Assembly (NCBI RefSeq): GCF_010499455.1
Contig: NZ_JAAGOH010000016.1
Span: 1-64,000, forward strand
Length of the DNA stretch: 64,000 bases
Reading direction: 5' to 3'
Source of the DNA: Ideonella livida
Lineage (GTDB): Bacteria; Pseudomonadota; Gammaproteobacteria; Burkholderiales; Burkholderiaceae_C
Positions 1 through 8,452 of this stretch are shown piece after piece. The notes beneath the pieces were generated by a model that worked only from the letters and a program-made list of their open reading frames with translations, was not told the DNA's origin and searched no databases. Each line of letters starts with the position of its first letter. Position 1 is the stretch's first letter. The position numbers and the translations under genes are program-made.

Positions 1-925
1 GACGGTCGTCATGCACGCGCGGGCCGCGGGTGCGGCGCTCGCCGCCCGCCTCGCCTTCAGGGCGGGGGCCGGCGCCGCGTGGGGCGCCGGGGCGACCCTC
101 GGGACGGCCGTCATGGCGGCCGTCATGGCGGCCTGCACCGGGGCCGCGTCCGGCACCTTCGCCTGGGGCGCCACGGCGTGCCTTGGCGGCGGCGCGCAGC
201 TCGGCCAGCTCCTGGCGGCCCTGGCTCACGCGCTGGTTCAGTTCTTCCACGGCCATGGACTTGGCGGCGGCGAACGCCTCGGGGCTCTGGCCGGCCTGGT
301 CGAACTCGCGCATCAGGTCAATGCGGGCCTGGCGCTCTTCGCGTGCCTTCTGCCGGAACTGGGCCTTGCGCTCGTCGATCACAGCCTTGCGCCGGGCCAG
401 CTCCTCGCGCGCCACTTGGCGGTGCTCTTCGGTCAGCTCATCCACCGGCTGGCCGTCCAGGTCGTGGCGGTGGGTGGCCTGCACCAAGGCGTTGAGGTAG
501 CCGGTGGCGTTGGTGTGGCGGTGCAGCACGGCCGACAGCAGGCCCTTGCTGAATCGTCCCGGCGCTCGGGCCTGGATGTCGGCCTGGATGCGCAGTTTGA
601 GCGGCTTGGCCTGTCCCGGGGTGAACAGGGCCGGGAAGAGTTCGGCCAGCTCGCGTGCGGCATCGGCCGGGGTGCGGTTGTCCTTGGCGGTGGCGGCCGG
701 GGGCGCGGCGGCCTCGCCCTCACCGGCCGGGGACGCCTCGGGGGCCTCGGCCACGGCGGGTTGCGGTTCGGCCGGGGCCTCGGTGGTCGCGTCAGCCGGG
801 GCGGCCGCGGTGTCCGCAGCGGGCGCGGCGTCGGCTTCCGGAGCGGCCGGCGGGCAGGCTGGCGGGGCGCAGTCTGCCTCGGCAGCGGGAACCACGGGCT
901 CGGTCGGCGGGGTCAGCGAAGACAT
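1..925 (-). CDS. ProQ/FinO-family RNA-binding protein (C-terminus beyond window)
   Basis: Reading the minus strand from an ATG at 925 gives an open frame of 308 codons that runs off the window edge. Residues 1-85 are a low-complexity Ala/Pro/Glu linker. Residues about 85-190 look like a ProQ/FinO domain, with LFPALFTPGQAKPLKLRI, then GRFSKGLLSAVLHRHTNATGY and a basic helix. After residue 190 comes a charged helical stretch, then an Arg/Gly-rich tail with a duplicated HDGR unit. Family members are RNA chaperones that bind structured sRNAs and mRNA 3' ends. The disordered flanks at both ends are common in betaproteobacterial versions. The stop codon and true length are not visible. Confidence 0.85.
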   Translation of the reverse strand, partial: MSSLTPPTEPVVPAAEADCAPPACPPAAPEADAAPAADTAAAPADATTEAPAEPQPAVAEAPEASPAGEGEAAAPPAATAKDNRTPADAARELAELFPALFTPGQAKPLKLRIQADIQARAPGRFSKGLLSAVLHRHTNATGYLNALVQATHRHDLDGQPVDELTEEHRQVAREELARRKAVIDERKAQFRQKAREERQARIDLMREFDQAGQSPEAFAAAKSMAVEELNQRVSQGRQELAELRAAAKARRGAPGEGAGRGPGAGRHDGRHDGRPEGRPGAPRGAGPRPEGEAGGERRTRGPRVHDDR

Positions 926-1070
926 GGAAGGTGTCAGAAGGACAACGTAGGAGGGGCCTGGATTGTGCCCGGCCTTGAGGGGCCGCAGGGCGCGGGCATG
1001 CCCGCAGGCTGTGGCGCAGGCCTCAAGGGACCGCGGAATCGTCACCACCAGGGGGGGCGACGGGCCCGTC

Positions 1071-1772
1071 TCAGAGGCCGAAGACCTTCTTGAGCAGGGC
1101 GCTGCCGGTGGCCACCGGGTCCTGGCGGATCTTCTTTTCCTCCTCGCCGATGACCAGGTACAGGCCGTCCAGGGCCTTGCCGGTCACGTAGCTCTCGATG
1201 CTGAAGTCCTTGTCCTGGAACATCGAGAAGCTGCTCACCTTGCCCACCACGGCGTTGTATTTGCGGGCCAGCGACACGTCCTGCGTGGCCTGGGTGACGA
1301 TGGGCTTGAAGGCGGTGGTCAGCGGCTCACGCGTCTTGCCGGCGAAGTAGCGGGTGACGGCCGTGTCGTCGCCCTTGACGATCTGGACCGCGTCCTCGAC
1401 GCTCATCTGGCGCGCGGCCTGCAGCAGCAGGTCCAGGGCCTTGGGGGCGGCGGCTTCGGCGGCGCGGTTCATGGCGGTGACCAGGTCATCGACCTTCTGC
1501 CCCTGGCCGACGGCGCGCAAGGCGGTGGCGGCCTTTTCGGCATTGCGGGGCAGGGCGATGGCCACCTTGGGGTTCTGCAGGTAGCCGTCGGTCTTGCCCA
1601 GGAGGCCCACGGCGGCCTGGGCGCCACGCTCCAGCGCGGTTTTGAGGGCGGCCGAGGCGTCGGCCTCGCTGAACAGGCTGGCGTGCGCGGTGGGGGCGGC
1701 CAACCACCACGTGGCGGTCAACAGGGTGGGCAAGGGGGCGAGGGTCAGGCGCAGGGCGTGTCGGCGTTGCAT
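1071..1772 (-). CDS. DUF4197 family exported protein
   Basis: This 233-residue protein begins with a signal peptide (MQRRHALRLTL, a hydrophobic stretch, then a cleavage site near TAHA-SLF). The mature part matches the DUF4197 pattern: an Ala-rich helical region with AALKTALERGAQAAVGLLG, the conserved NPKVAIALP segment, and a C-terminal KDFSIESYVTGKALDGLY stretch before KKVFGL. The frame stays open 14 codons further upstream, but the ATG at 1772 places the signal peptide at the N-terminus. The family is periplasmic or outer-membrane associated and has no known biochemical role. It stands alone between the ProQ-family gene and the copper oxidase, all on the same strand. Confidence 0.8.
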   Translation of the reverse strand: MQRRHALRLTLAPLPTLLTATWWLAAPTAHASLFSEADASAALKTALERGAQAAVGLLGKTDGYLQNPKVAIALPRNAEKAATALRAVGQGQKVDDLVTAMNRAAEAAAPKALDLLLQAARQMSVEDAVQIVKGDDTAVTRYFAGKTREPLTTAFKPIVTQATQDVSLARKYNAVVGKVSSFSMFQDKDFSIESYVTGKALDGLYLVIGEEEKKIRQDPVATGSALLKKVFGL

Positions 1773-1958
1773 GGGTTGTTTCGGGCAATGACTTGTCAAG
1801 GCGCATCTTCCCATGGGCCCCGGGGCGCTCGGCTTCCTGTGTGAGATCCGTCACGCCCCCTGGTCGTCGCCCGCCTACCGCCGCTGCAGTGCGGCGCCTG
1901 GACGCACCGCCCCGATCTGACTCCGGTGGCGGCGCCCGGGTGGTGGCAGGTGCCCGGC

Positions 1959-3533
1959 TCAGAGCACCCGCACCGTGGGCGCCAGGGAGGGTACGTCGTG
2001 CTTGTCCAGCACAAACAGCGAGTAGTGTCCCGGCGGCAGCACGCCGGCAGCGCTGGGCAGGTCCACCTGCAGCGTGACGCCCTGCTGGCGAAAGCCCAGC
2101 GGCACCCGGTGCTGCGAGGCGTTGAAGTTGTGGGTGCTGCCGCCCAGCCGCATCAGCACCACCTGCGCGATGACCGTGTCGTCGCCCAGGACCAGGCCCA
2201 CCCCGGTTTGACCGCGCTGCAGCACGGCAGGCACGCTGCGCAGCACCGGGCGTCGGGCCGGACGGCCGCTGCCGTCGCGCCGGAACAGGTAGGGGGGATA
2301 CCAGATCTCGGCGTTGAGCAGGGTCTGCGGCCCCGGGGCGCCACCTCCGCCGGTGAGCACCGAGCCATCGGGCAGCAGCAGACTGCTGGCGTGGTAGAGC
2401 CGGGCGTGACGGGCGGCGGCGGTGGCCTGCCACTGGCCGGTGGCCGGGGTCCACAGGGCACCTTCCAGGTGCGCCCCCTCCAGGGTGTTGCCCCGGGTGG
2501 ACCCGCCGTTGAGCCAGAGCTGGCCGTTGGGCAGCGTGGTCAGGTGGCCATAGGTGCGCAGGCCACCGGGGGAGGTAGTGGCAGCGATCGTCGGGGTGGA
2601 CCGGCGCGCGTCCACGGTCCAGGCACTGCCGTCGGCCCGCAGGCTGAGCACCCGGCCGGGCGCCCAGGCCGCGCTGGGCAGCAGCGAGCTGCCCGGCGGC
2701 AGGCTGCCGGACAGGGTGGCCAGGTGGCCCAGTCCTTCGGTGTCCAGCCGGAACAGCGCGCCGGCGGGCGTGACGATGAGCAGGTCGCCACCAGCCAGCA
2801 GGAAGGCCCGGGGGTAGTACCAGCCACCGGACTTGACGAAGGCGGCGGTGCGGCCGGCGCCGGTGAGCAGGCGCCAGCGGCCGTCTTCCTCCCGGACCTC
2901 GGGCGTTTCGGCGTAGGTGGCGGCGGTGGCCGGAAACTCCGGATCACCGGCGTACTCCCGGTCGTCGCGGCCACCCAGGACGACGATGTGCCCCTGGGCG
3001 CCGGACAGCGCGGTGGCGTACCAGCGCTGGCGGTGCATGGATGGGCTCAAGGTGCTGAAGCTGCGGGTCTGCGGGTCGAACTGCGTGACCTCGCGGTTGG
3101 CGTAATTGCGCAGCCCGGCGTAGATGCGGTCGCCGCCGAACATCAGCAGCTGGCCCTGGGGCGTGAGCGCCTGGCCGGCGCAGAAGATGTCGGTCCCGGT
3201 GGTGTGCAGCAGCAGGCTCATGGCCTCGGCGCCTGTGCCCAGCGCGGGATCCCACACCATGTACTGGAGGGCGGCCCCCTGGCGGCCCCGGTCGTCGGTG
3301 CCAAAGGCCATCACGCGGCCATCGGGCAGCAGCTGGCTGTGGATGGGCATGACCGGGGTGGCAAACACCGGGCCGACATGGCCCCGCAGATGGGCGTCGG
3401 ACGGACCGACGGGCACTGCCGCCGGCGCTGGCCGTGTCCAGCCCAGGCCCGCCCAGAGGGTGGTGAGGCCGGCGATGCGCTGCAGCCAGCGTCGGCGGGG
3501 CGGTGGCGGCATGCGGGGGGTGGAAGAGTTCAT
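1959..3533 (-). CDS. Secreted copper-radical oxidase (galactose/glyoxal oxidase-like)
   Basis: This is a 524-residue protein. The N-terminus carries RRRWLQRIAG followed by a hydrophobic segment and an Ala cleavage region, which resembles a Tat signal. The body has Kelch-type repeats (LLMFGGD, IVVLGGRDD, LWLNGGS, SVLTGGGG) and a C-terminal DUF1929/E-set-like domain. All five copper and cofactor residues of galactose oxidase can be aligned: Cys118 (DIFCAG), Tyr172 (RWYAT), Tyr380-His381 (RLYHAS) and His468 (STHNF), numbered from the ATG at 3533. The Cys118-Tyr172 pair would form the thioether-tyrosyl radical cofactor. Family enzymes oxidise alcohols or aldehydes and release hydrogen peroxide; the substrate here is unknown. 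A start 12 codons upstream is possible but would bury the signal. Confidence 0.82.
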   Translation of the reverse strand: MNSSTPRMPPPPRRRWLQRIAGLTTLWAGLGWTRPAPAAVPVGPSDAHLRGHVGPVFATPVMPIHSQLLPDGRVMAFGTDDRGRQGAALQYMVWDPALGTGAEAMSLLLHTTGTDIFCAGQALTPQGQLLMFGGDRIYAGLRNYANREVTQFDPQTRSFSTLSPSMHRQRWYATALSGAQGHIVVLGGRDDREYAGDPEFPATAATYAETPEVREEDGRWRLLTGAGRTAAFVKSGGWYYPRAFLLAGGDLLIVTPAGALFRLDTEGLGHLATLSGSLPPGSSLLPSAAWAPGRVLSLRADGSAWTVDARRSTPTIAATTSPGGLRTYGHLTTLPNGQLWLNGGSTRGNTLEGAHLEGALWTPATGQWQATAAARHARLYHASSLLLPDGSVLTGGGGAPGPQTLLNAEIWYPPYLFRRDGSGRPARRPVLRSVPAVLQRGQTGVGLVLGDDTVIAQVVLMRLGGSTHNFNASQHRVPLGFRQQGVTLQVDLPSAAGVLPPGHYSLFVLDKHDVPSLAPTVRVL

Positions 3534-3631
3534 GCCGGCACTGTAGGCGGCGCCTGCGGCCGCGCCCACCGGTGGCGGCCGCTGAACGAGGGGGTGGATG
3601 GGGCCGGAGGGTACGCCGGCGCGCCAGGGCC

Positions 3632-3973
3632 TCAGCGCAGACGCGAGCGCCGGGCGGTGACGCCCAGGGCGCCAAGGCCCGCCAGCAGCAGGGCCCAGCC
3701 TCGAGGCTCGGGAACCGGCGAGGCGTTGCCCGGCGCCATCACCGGTACCGGTGCGGAGGCCGCGTCGGCCCCCAGGGCCAGCGCGGGACCGTGCTGCCCG
3801 GCTTGGAAGCTCGGGACTTCCGCGTCAGGCGCGCTGGCGGCCGCGCGGGCCGCCGGTGGCGCCAACGTGGCGGGGCTGGCGGCGGCCTGGCTGGGGCCCA
3901 GCCCGGCCAAACCCAGTGCCGCCGTCGCCAGGACGCAGCGCAGGGACCAGGGCAATCGGGCAGGGCGGGACAT
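3632..3973 (-). CDS. Small PEP-CTERM sorting-domain protein
   Basis: This 113-residue exported protein has a signal peptide (MSRPARLPWSLRCVLATAAL, cleavage near SQAAA) and an Ala/Pro-rich, low-complexity middle. At the C-terminus is a PEP-CTERM anchor: the PVPEPRGWALL motif, a hydrophobic helix and the basic end RRSRLR. Such tails are recognised by exosortase (EpsH/XrtA) and processed for surface or extracellular polysaccharide-associated display. The start was chosen so that the signal peptide is at the N-terminus; the frame is open upstream but only antisense to the next gene. It lies 98 bp before the copper-radical oxidase on the same strand, so co-transcription is possible. No exosortase gene is in the window. 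Confidence 0.75.
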   Translation of the reverse strand: MSRPARLPWSLRCVLATAALGLAGLGPSQAAASPATLAPPAARAAASAPDAEVPSFQAGQHGPALALGADAASAPVPVMAPGNASPVPEPRGWALLLAGLGALGVTARRSRLR

Positions 3974-4111
3974 GGGAGGTAAGCTGTGGCGGTGGAAATG
4001 CGTCAGCTTGTATCTGACTGTGACACCAGTATGCCTGTGCCTGAGGGGGCGCAAGGGGCATGAACGTGGGGACTTGTCCCTCATCAAAGGGGTTTCCCCC
4101 ACACTGAGGGG

Positions 4112-4456
4112 ATGAGTGCATCCGACACCTCCAACCCCTGTATCCGCTGTGGCGCCTGCTGTGCCAGTTTCCGGGTCGATTTCGCCCGCGAGGAGCTGTC
4201 CAGCCAATGGGGTCATGTCCCCGATGGCTTGGCGGTCGACGTGACCGACAGCACCTGTCGCATGCGCGGCACGGACCACGCCCAACCCCGGTGTGCCGCG
4301 CTGGTGGGCACGGTGGGGGTGCAGGCGGCCTGCGGCATCTACGAGTGGCGCCCGTCGCCCTGCCGGGAGTTTGGCCAGCTGGCCCCGCTGGGCCGGGGGG
4401 ATGACGCCTGCGCGCGGGCCCGGCGCCGCCACGGACTGGCGCCCCTGGAGGGCTGA
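4112..4456 (+). CDS. YkgJ family cysteine cluster protein
   Basis: This 114-residue cytoplasmic protein starts with the family signature: Cys10, Cys13, Cys16 and Cys17 in NPCIRCGACC. Further cysteines follow in STCRM, RCAAL, ACGIYEWRPSPCREF and DACARAR. The pattern suggests binding of zinc or an iron-sulfur cluster, but the family's biochemical role is not established. The ATG follows a purine-rich TGAGGGG ribosome-binding site. The gene diverges from the PEP-CTERM gene and stands upstream of the OmpA-like gene on the same strand. Confidence 0.85.
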   Translation: MSASDTSNPCIRCGACCASFRVDFAREELSSQWGHVPDGLAVDVTDSTCRMRGTDHAQPRCAALVGTVGVQAACGIYEWRPSPCREFGQLAPLGRGDDACARARRRHGLAPLEG

Positions 4457-4591
4457 CCATCCCCAGGTTCAGGGGGCCAGGCGCCCGGGCCCGCCGCTGA
4501 CAATGCGCGCCCGCGCCGTCGGTCGCCCCAGGGGACCACGGCCTGAACCGGCCTGCCTGCCTCTGCCGGCGGGCCATTGCCACTGAAAAGA

Positions 4592-5323
4592 ATGCTCATG
4601 ACCTCCATGTCCTGCCTGAAGGCGCCGCCGTCGGCGCCCCTCATCTCCGTGTCCGCCCGCTGGGCGGCCCGCGGCCTGTGTGCCGCCACTGCGCTGGCGC
4701 TGGCAGCTTGTGGCACCACCGGCGGTGGTGCGGGTCAGGCCGCTGCCTGCAAGCCGCTGAGCGGCAGCGTCAGCCGCACCCAGGGGGCGGTGGTGGGGGC
4801 GGCGGTGGGCGCCGTGGCCGGTGGCCTGGTGGGCTCCCAGGTGTCGGATCGCTCGTCGGTGGGTGCACGCAACGGGGCGCTGCTGGGGGCCATCGGCGGT
4901 GCCCTGGCCGGCTCGGCCTACGCCAAGCACATCAGCATGACCGAGCAGGCCGACGGCACCGTCAAGCTCAACATCCCGGGCAAGGTGATGTTCGCCAGCA
5001 ATTCCTCCGACCTGAGCCCGGAGTTCCGCGGCACGCTGGACAAGGTGGGTGGCGTGATTGCCGAGTATTGCGGTGTGAACGCCCGCATCGTGGGCCACAC
5101 CGACAGCCAGGGCGAAGCGGCCTACAACCAGGCGCTGTCGCAGCGTCGCGCGGCCTCGGTGCAGCAGTACCTCTCGGCGGTGCTGTCGGGCAAGGGGGCT
5201 CAGGGCCGCCAGCTGGCGGTGGAAGGGGCGGGCGAGAGCCAGCCCGTGGCCAGCAACCTCAACGAAGACGGCCGCGCCCAGAACCGGCGGGTGGAGGTCT
5301 TCATCATCCCGCCCAAGTCCTGA
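4592..5323 (+). CDS. OmpA-family outer-membrane lipoprotein
   Basis: This is a 243-residue lipoprotein. A long N-region and hydrophobic stretch end in the lipobox ALAACG, giving a lipid-anchored cysteine near residue 40. Next comes a glycine-zipper segment (VVGAAVGAVAGGLVGSQ and ALLGAIGGALAGSAY). The C-terminal half is an OmpA/Pal/MotB peptidoglycan-binding domain with VMFASNSSDLSPEF, the IVGHTDSQG motif and the closing AQNRRVEVFI. It probably tethers the outer membrane to peptidoglycan or stabilises the envelope. The exact start is uncertain: ATGs at 4592, 4598 and 4607 are in frame, and a TTG lies at 4577. Confidence 0.85.
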   Translation: MLMTSMSCLKAPPSAPLISVSARWAARGLCAATALALAACGTTGGGAGQAAACKPLSGSVSRTQGAVVGAAVGAVAGGLVGSQVSDRSSVGARNGALLGAIGGALAGSAYAKHISMTEQADGTVKLNIPGKVMFASNSSDLSPEFRGTLDKVGGVIAEYCGVNARIVGHTDSQGEAAYNQALSQRRAASVQQYLSAVLSGKGAQGRQLAVEGAGESQPVASNLNEDGRAQNRRVEVFIIPPKS

Positions 5324-5344
5324 GCGGTGTCTTGAGCCGGGGCG

Positions 5345-5365
5345 CGCCGGCCGTGGTGGCCGGCG
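5345..5365. terminator. GC-rich hairpin between convergent genes
   Basis: An 8-bp perfect stem (CGCCGGCC pairing with GGCCGGCG) with a 5-nt loop lies in the 52-bp gap between the OmpA-family gene and mrp, which converge. It could end transcription from both sides. There is no T-tract on either side, so a rho-independent role is not certain. Confidence 0.5.
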
Positions 5366-5375
5366 CCTGGCGTGC

Positions 5376-6467
5376 TCAGGTGTTCTTGGAGACGGTGATG
5401 GTCGGGAACTTCGAGGAGAAGTCCTTGGCGCGTTGCGCCACCTTCACCGCCACCTGGCGGGCCACGGCCTTGTAGAGGGCCGCAATCTCGCTGTCGGGCT
5501 CGGCCACCACAGTCGGCCGCCCGGCGTCGGCCTGCTGGCGGATGGACAGGTTCAAGGGCAGGGCGCCCAGGAAGTCCATGCCGTATTGCTCGGCCATGCG
5601 CTTGCCGCCATCGGCACCGAAGATGTGCTCGGTGTGGCCGCATTGGGGGCAGCAGTACACCGCCATGTTCTCGACCAGGCCCAGGATGGGCACGCCCACC
5701 TTCTCGAACATCTTGAGGCCCTTCTTGGCGTCCAGCAGGGCGATGTCCTGCGGGGTGGTCACGATGACCGCGCCGGTGATGGGCACGCGCTGGCTGAGCG
5801 TGAGCTGGATGTCGCCGGTGCCCGGGGGCATGTCGACGATCAGGTAGTCCAGGTCATGCCAGTTGGTCTGGCGCAGCAGCTGTTCCAGGGCCTGCGTGGC
5901 CATGGGGCCGCGCCAGATCATGGCCTCGTCCTGATCCACCAGGAAGCCGATGGAGTTCACCTCCACACCGTAGTTGGACAGCGGCTCCATCGACTTGCCG
6001 TCCAGGCTTTCGGGCCGGCCGTCGATGCCCATCATCATGGGTTGGCTCGGGCCGTAGATGTCGGCGTCCAGAATGCCGACCTTGGCGCCTTCGGCGGCCA
6101 GGGCCAGCGCCAGGTTGACGGTGGTGGTGCTCTTGCCCACACCGCCCTTGCCCGAGGCCACGGCGATGATGTTCTTCACGCCGGCCAGCAATTGCACGCC
6201 GCGCTGCACCTGGTGGGCGGTGATCTTGACCGACAGGTTGGCGCTGACGTTGCCGACGCCGGGCACGGTGCGGGCAGCGGCGATCAGGGCCTTGCGCAGC
6301 GGATCGAGCTGGCTCTTGGCCGGGTAGCCCAGCTCCACGTCGAAGGCCACGTCGTCGCCGTCGATCTTGAGGTTGCGCAGTTGCCGGGTGCTGACAAAGT
6401 CCTTGCCGGTATTCGGGTCGATGACGGTCTGCAGGGCGGCAAGCAGGGCGGATTCGGTGAGGGCCAT
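5376..6467 (-). CDS. apbC: Iron-sulfur cluster carrier protein ApbC/Mrp
   Basis: This 363-residue protein has an N-terminal MIP18/DUF59-like domain (residues 1-90) and a ParA/MinD-type ATPase domain. The deviant Walker A motif GKGGVGKST is at 106-114, the DADIYGPSQP segment follows at about 134, and DMPPGTGD is near 212. The cluster-binding CxxC is Cys273 and Cys276 in CCPQCGH. Mrp/ApbC dimers hold a [4Fe-4S] cluster at this CxxC and deliver it to apo-proteins in the cytoplasm. Length and motifs are typical and the reading is secure. It is transcribed on its own from the minus strand. Confidence 0.96.
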   Translation of the reverse strand: MALTESALLAALQTVIDPNTGKDFVSTRQLRNLKIDGDDVAFDVELGYPAKSQLDPLRKALIAAARTVPGVGNVSANLSVKITAHQVQRGVQLLAGVKNIIAVASGKGGVGKSTTTVNLALALAAEGAKVGILDADIYGPSQPMMMGIDGRPESLDGKSMEPLSNYGVEVNSIGFLVDQDEAMIWRGPMATQALEQLLRQTNWHDLDYLIVDMPPGTGDIQLTLSQRVPITGAVIVTTPQDIALLDAKKGLKMFEKVGVPILGLVENMAVYCCPQCGHTEHIFGADGGKRMAEQYGMDFLGALPLNLSIRQQADAGRPTVVAEPDSEIAALYKAVARQVAVKVAQRAKDFSSKFPTITVSKNT

Positions 6468-6595
6468 GGCGTAGGTTCTGCGGTGCTGTGGGACGCCAGC
6501 CGGGCCGGCGCATGGCGGCGGAGTCTAGCGGCCCCGGCGCCAACTGCCGCGTCGTGGGGCTTTGCCTCTGGGACTGTCGGTGCCCAAAGGGACAA

Positions 6596-6627
6596 CGCCG
6601 CCGCCCGCACCGGTGCGGGCGGCGGCG
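6596..6627 (-). terminator. Perfect 32-bp palindrome, probable terminator
   Basis: The 32 bases form an uninterrupted perfect inverted repeat (16-bp arms meeting at ACCGGT). It starts 24 nt after the stop codon of the exported propeller-like gene and lies before mrp on the same strand. In the minus-strand transcript it would fold into a very stable hairpin followed by TTGTCCCTTT. Position and stability suggest a terminator that separates this gene from mrp. Confidence 0.65.
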
Positions 6628-6650
6628 CGGGTCGGGCGCCTGCAGGGTGT

Positions 6651-8213
6651 TTAGCGCGGGCTGATCTGGAAGATGGCGGTGGTGCCGCTCACCTCGTTGG
6701 CCACCACCAGCAAAGGGCGGCCGGTGGGGCTGTCCTGGCCTGGGATGACGATCAGGCCTTCAGGGCCCAGGTCACCTGCTGCGGCGGTGCCCGGGGTTGC
6801 ACTGAAGTCCCGGGTGTTCATGTACTGCACGAATTGCGGCGCGCTGGGCACGCTCATGTCCCACACCATCACGCCCCCGATCCGTTCCAGGCCCAGGAAC
6901 AGATAGGGCTTGCCCCAGAGGTGTGCCAAGACCAGGCCCTCGGGTTCCGGGCCCTTGTTGTCGCTGCGGTCGTCCCGGGTGTTGGTCGTGTGGCCCGCGT
7001 TGAAGTTGGCCGGGTATTGGGCGGCCACCAGGCGCTCGATCTGGTCCCCGGAGTCGAACACCCGCCGTCCGTCGGTGGTCCACACGCTGAAGGAACGGGC
7101 ACCGAAGGCGTAGAGGCGGTCAAAGTCGCCGTCTCCGTCCGTGTCACCCTGGGCCGTGGTCACGGTGAGGCGGCCCAGCTGCGCGTCGGTCTTGAGCGCC
7201 GAGGCATTGGGAAAGGCCACCGGGTCCAGGTTCAGGGACTTGACGCGGCTTGTCTCGTTGTGGGCGCCGTACTCGCGGCTGTCACCTTCGTTGGCCGTCA
7301 CCAGGTAGCGCTGCCCGCCCACGCTGTAGTTGGCGATAGCGTCAGGCTGGTAGAGGCCAAACACTGGCCAGTTCGCGATGGCGACGGTGTTGTCCTTGTC
7401 GCTGGGGTCCAGGCCCTCGCCCATGGCCATGTGGTCCTTGGCGCCCAGGGCGACGATTTGGGTGACGGCCGCGGTGTCCAGATTGACGCGCGCGACGGCG
7501 TTGTTCTCCTGCAGCGTCACCCAGGCCACCCGGCTGTCAGACCGGACGGTGATGTACTCGGGCTCCAGGTCCTGGGCGGTCGTGGCGCCGGGGCCATTCA
7601 GGCGCACGCCGGCCGCCAGCAGCTTGCTTCGCGCCTTGGCGCTGTTCCAGGCGCCAAACCCGGCGGTGCGCACGATGGGGTGGCGGGGATCGCGGGCGTC
7701 GATGATGCTGATCGAGCCTTCGGGGTCCACCGTGTAGTCGTCACTGGGCTCGCCTTCGTTGGCCACCACCACCTTCTGGCCGTCCGGCGTCCAGGTGAGC
7801 ATGTCCGGCAGGGCGCCCACGGGCACCGTGGACAGCAGCGCCAGCGTGGCGGCGTCGTAGAAGGCCACCAGGCCAGGCTGGGTCTTGACCGTGGCTTCCA
7901 CTGCCACCGCCACCACGCCATTCTTGGCGCTGACGCTGTTGGCGGCCTGGCCCAGCAGGCTGATGTCCAGTGCGCCCACCTTGACGGGGGCGGTCGGTTG
8001 GCTGATGTCGAGCACGTCGATGGCGCGGTCGGCGAGGTTGACCACAAAGAGCCGGCGCGTGGCCGGGTCGTAGGTCGGGATCTCGGCGCCGCCCAGGTCG
8101 TAATGTCCCGTGCTGTGGCGACCCAGGAAGGACAGTTCAATGGACGTGGTGGGCGCGGCGGAGGCGGCGCCGGCCAGGGCGGCCAGGCAGAGGCTGAGGA
8201 GGGAGCGTCTCAT
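6651..8213 (-). CDS. Choice-of-anchor I family exported protein
   Basis: This 520-residue protein has a clear signal peptide (MRRSLLSLCLAALAGAASA) and a mature part of repeated beta-propeller-like blades: YDPATRRLFVVNL, DMLTWTPDGQKVVVANEGEP, EYITVRSDSRVAWVTLQENN, YLVTANEGDSREYG and GPEPEGLVLAHLWGKPYLFLGLERIGG. These ANEGEP/LQENNA/EGL segments are typical of the family NCBI calls choice-of-anchor I. Members often sit beside phytase or alkaline-phosphatase-like domains and are probably secreted or periplasmic. No anchoring tail is seen at the C-terminus, which ends TTAIFQISPR, so the protein may be soluble. The start at 8213 puts the signal peptide first. Confidence 0.8.
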   Translation of the reverse strand: MRRSLLSLCLAALAGAASAAPTTSIELSFLGRHSTGHYDLGGAEIPTYDPATRRLFVVNLADRAIDVLDISQPTAPVKVGALDISLLGQAANSVSAKNGVVAVAVEATVKTQPGLVAFYDAATLALLSTVPVGALPDMLTWTPDGQKVVVANEGEPSDDYTVDPEGSISIIDARDPRHPIVRTAGFGAWNSAKARSKLLAAGVRLNGPGATTAQDLEPEYITVRSDSRVAWVTLQENNAVARVNLDTAAVTQIVALGAKDHMAMGEGLDPSDKDNTVAIANWPVFGLYQPDAIANYSVGGQRYLVTANEGDSREYGAHNETSRVKSLNLDPVAFPNASALKTDAQLGRLTVTTAQGDTDGDGDFDRLYAFGARSFSVWTTDGRRVFDSGDQIERLVAAQYPANFNAGHTTNTRDDRSDNKGPEPEGLVLAHLWGKPYLFLGLERIGGVMVWDMSVPSAPQFVQYMNTRDFSATPGTAAAGDLGPEGLIVIPGQDSPTGRPLLVVANEVSGTTAIFQISPR

Positions 8214-8438
8214 GGGTGAATGCCGGTGAGGGCCTTGAGGTCGAAAGGTGGGGGCGGTTGGCCAAGTGGTGGGCGGAATGTGCCGCCGTGCCGTGTCAGC
8301 CCCATGACGCCGCTGGGCTGTAGGCCCATCGTGGGTGGCCAGTTGACGGTTTGCCAATGGGTGGCACCGATCACCTGCATTCAAAGGGCCGCAACGTTGC
8401 CTTCAGGCCCAGGCGCCCGAGGGGCACGGGGGCACTTC

Positions 8439-8444
8439 TAGAAT
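8439..8444 (+). promoter_or_regulatory. -10-like TAGAAT close to the ABC ATPase start
   Basis: TAGAAT ends 8 nt before the ATG at 8453, and no Shine-Dalgarno sequence lies between them. If it is a -10 box, transcription would begin at or next to the start codon. No convincing -35 box is seen. Confidence 0.4.
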
Positions 8445-8452
8445 CCCTCGCC

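Noticed and set aside
992-1005. 14-bp palindrome in the gap between the ProQ-family and DUF4197 genes
   Set aside because: GCGGGCATGCCCGC is perfect but short, with no T-tract and no promoter nearby; in GC-rich DNA this can arise by chance.
1926-4115. Long plus-strand open frame over the copper oxidase and PEP-CTERM genes
   Set aside because: The minus-strand proteins have signal peptides and full cofactor sites; the plus frame has only low-complexity Gly/Ala/Arg sequence.
5433-8219. Long plus-strand open frame over mrp and the exported propeller-like gene
   Set aside because: It is antisense to two well-supported minus-strand genes, is rich in His/Gly/Val from reversed GC-rich codons, and shows no domain.
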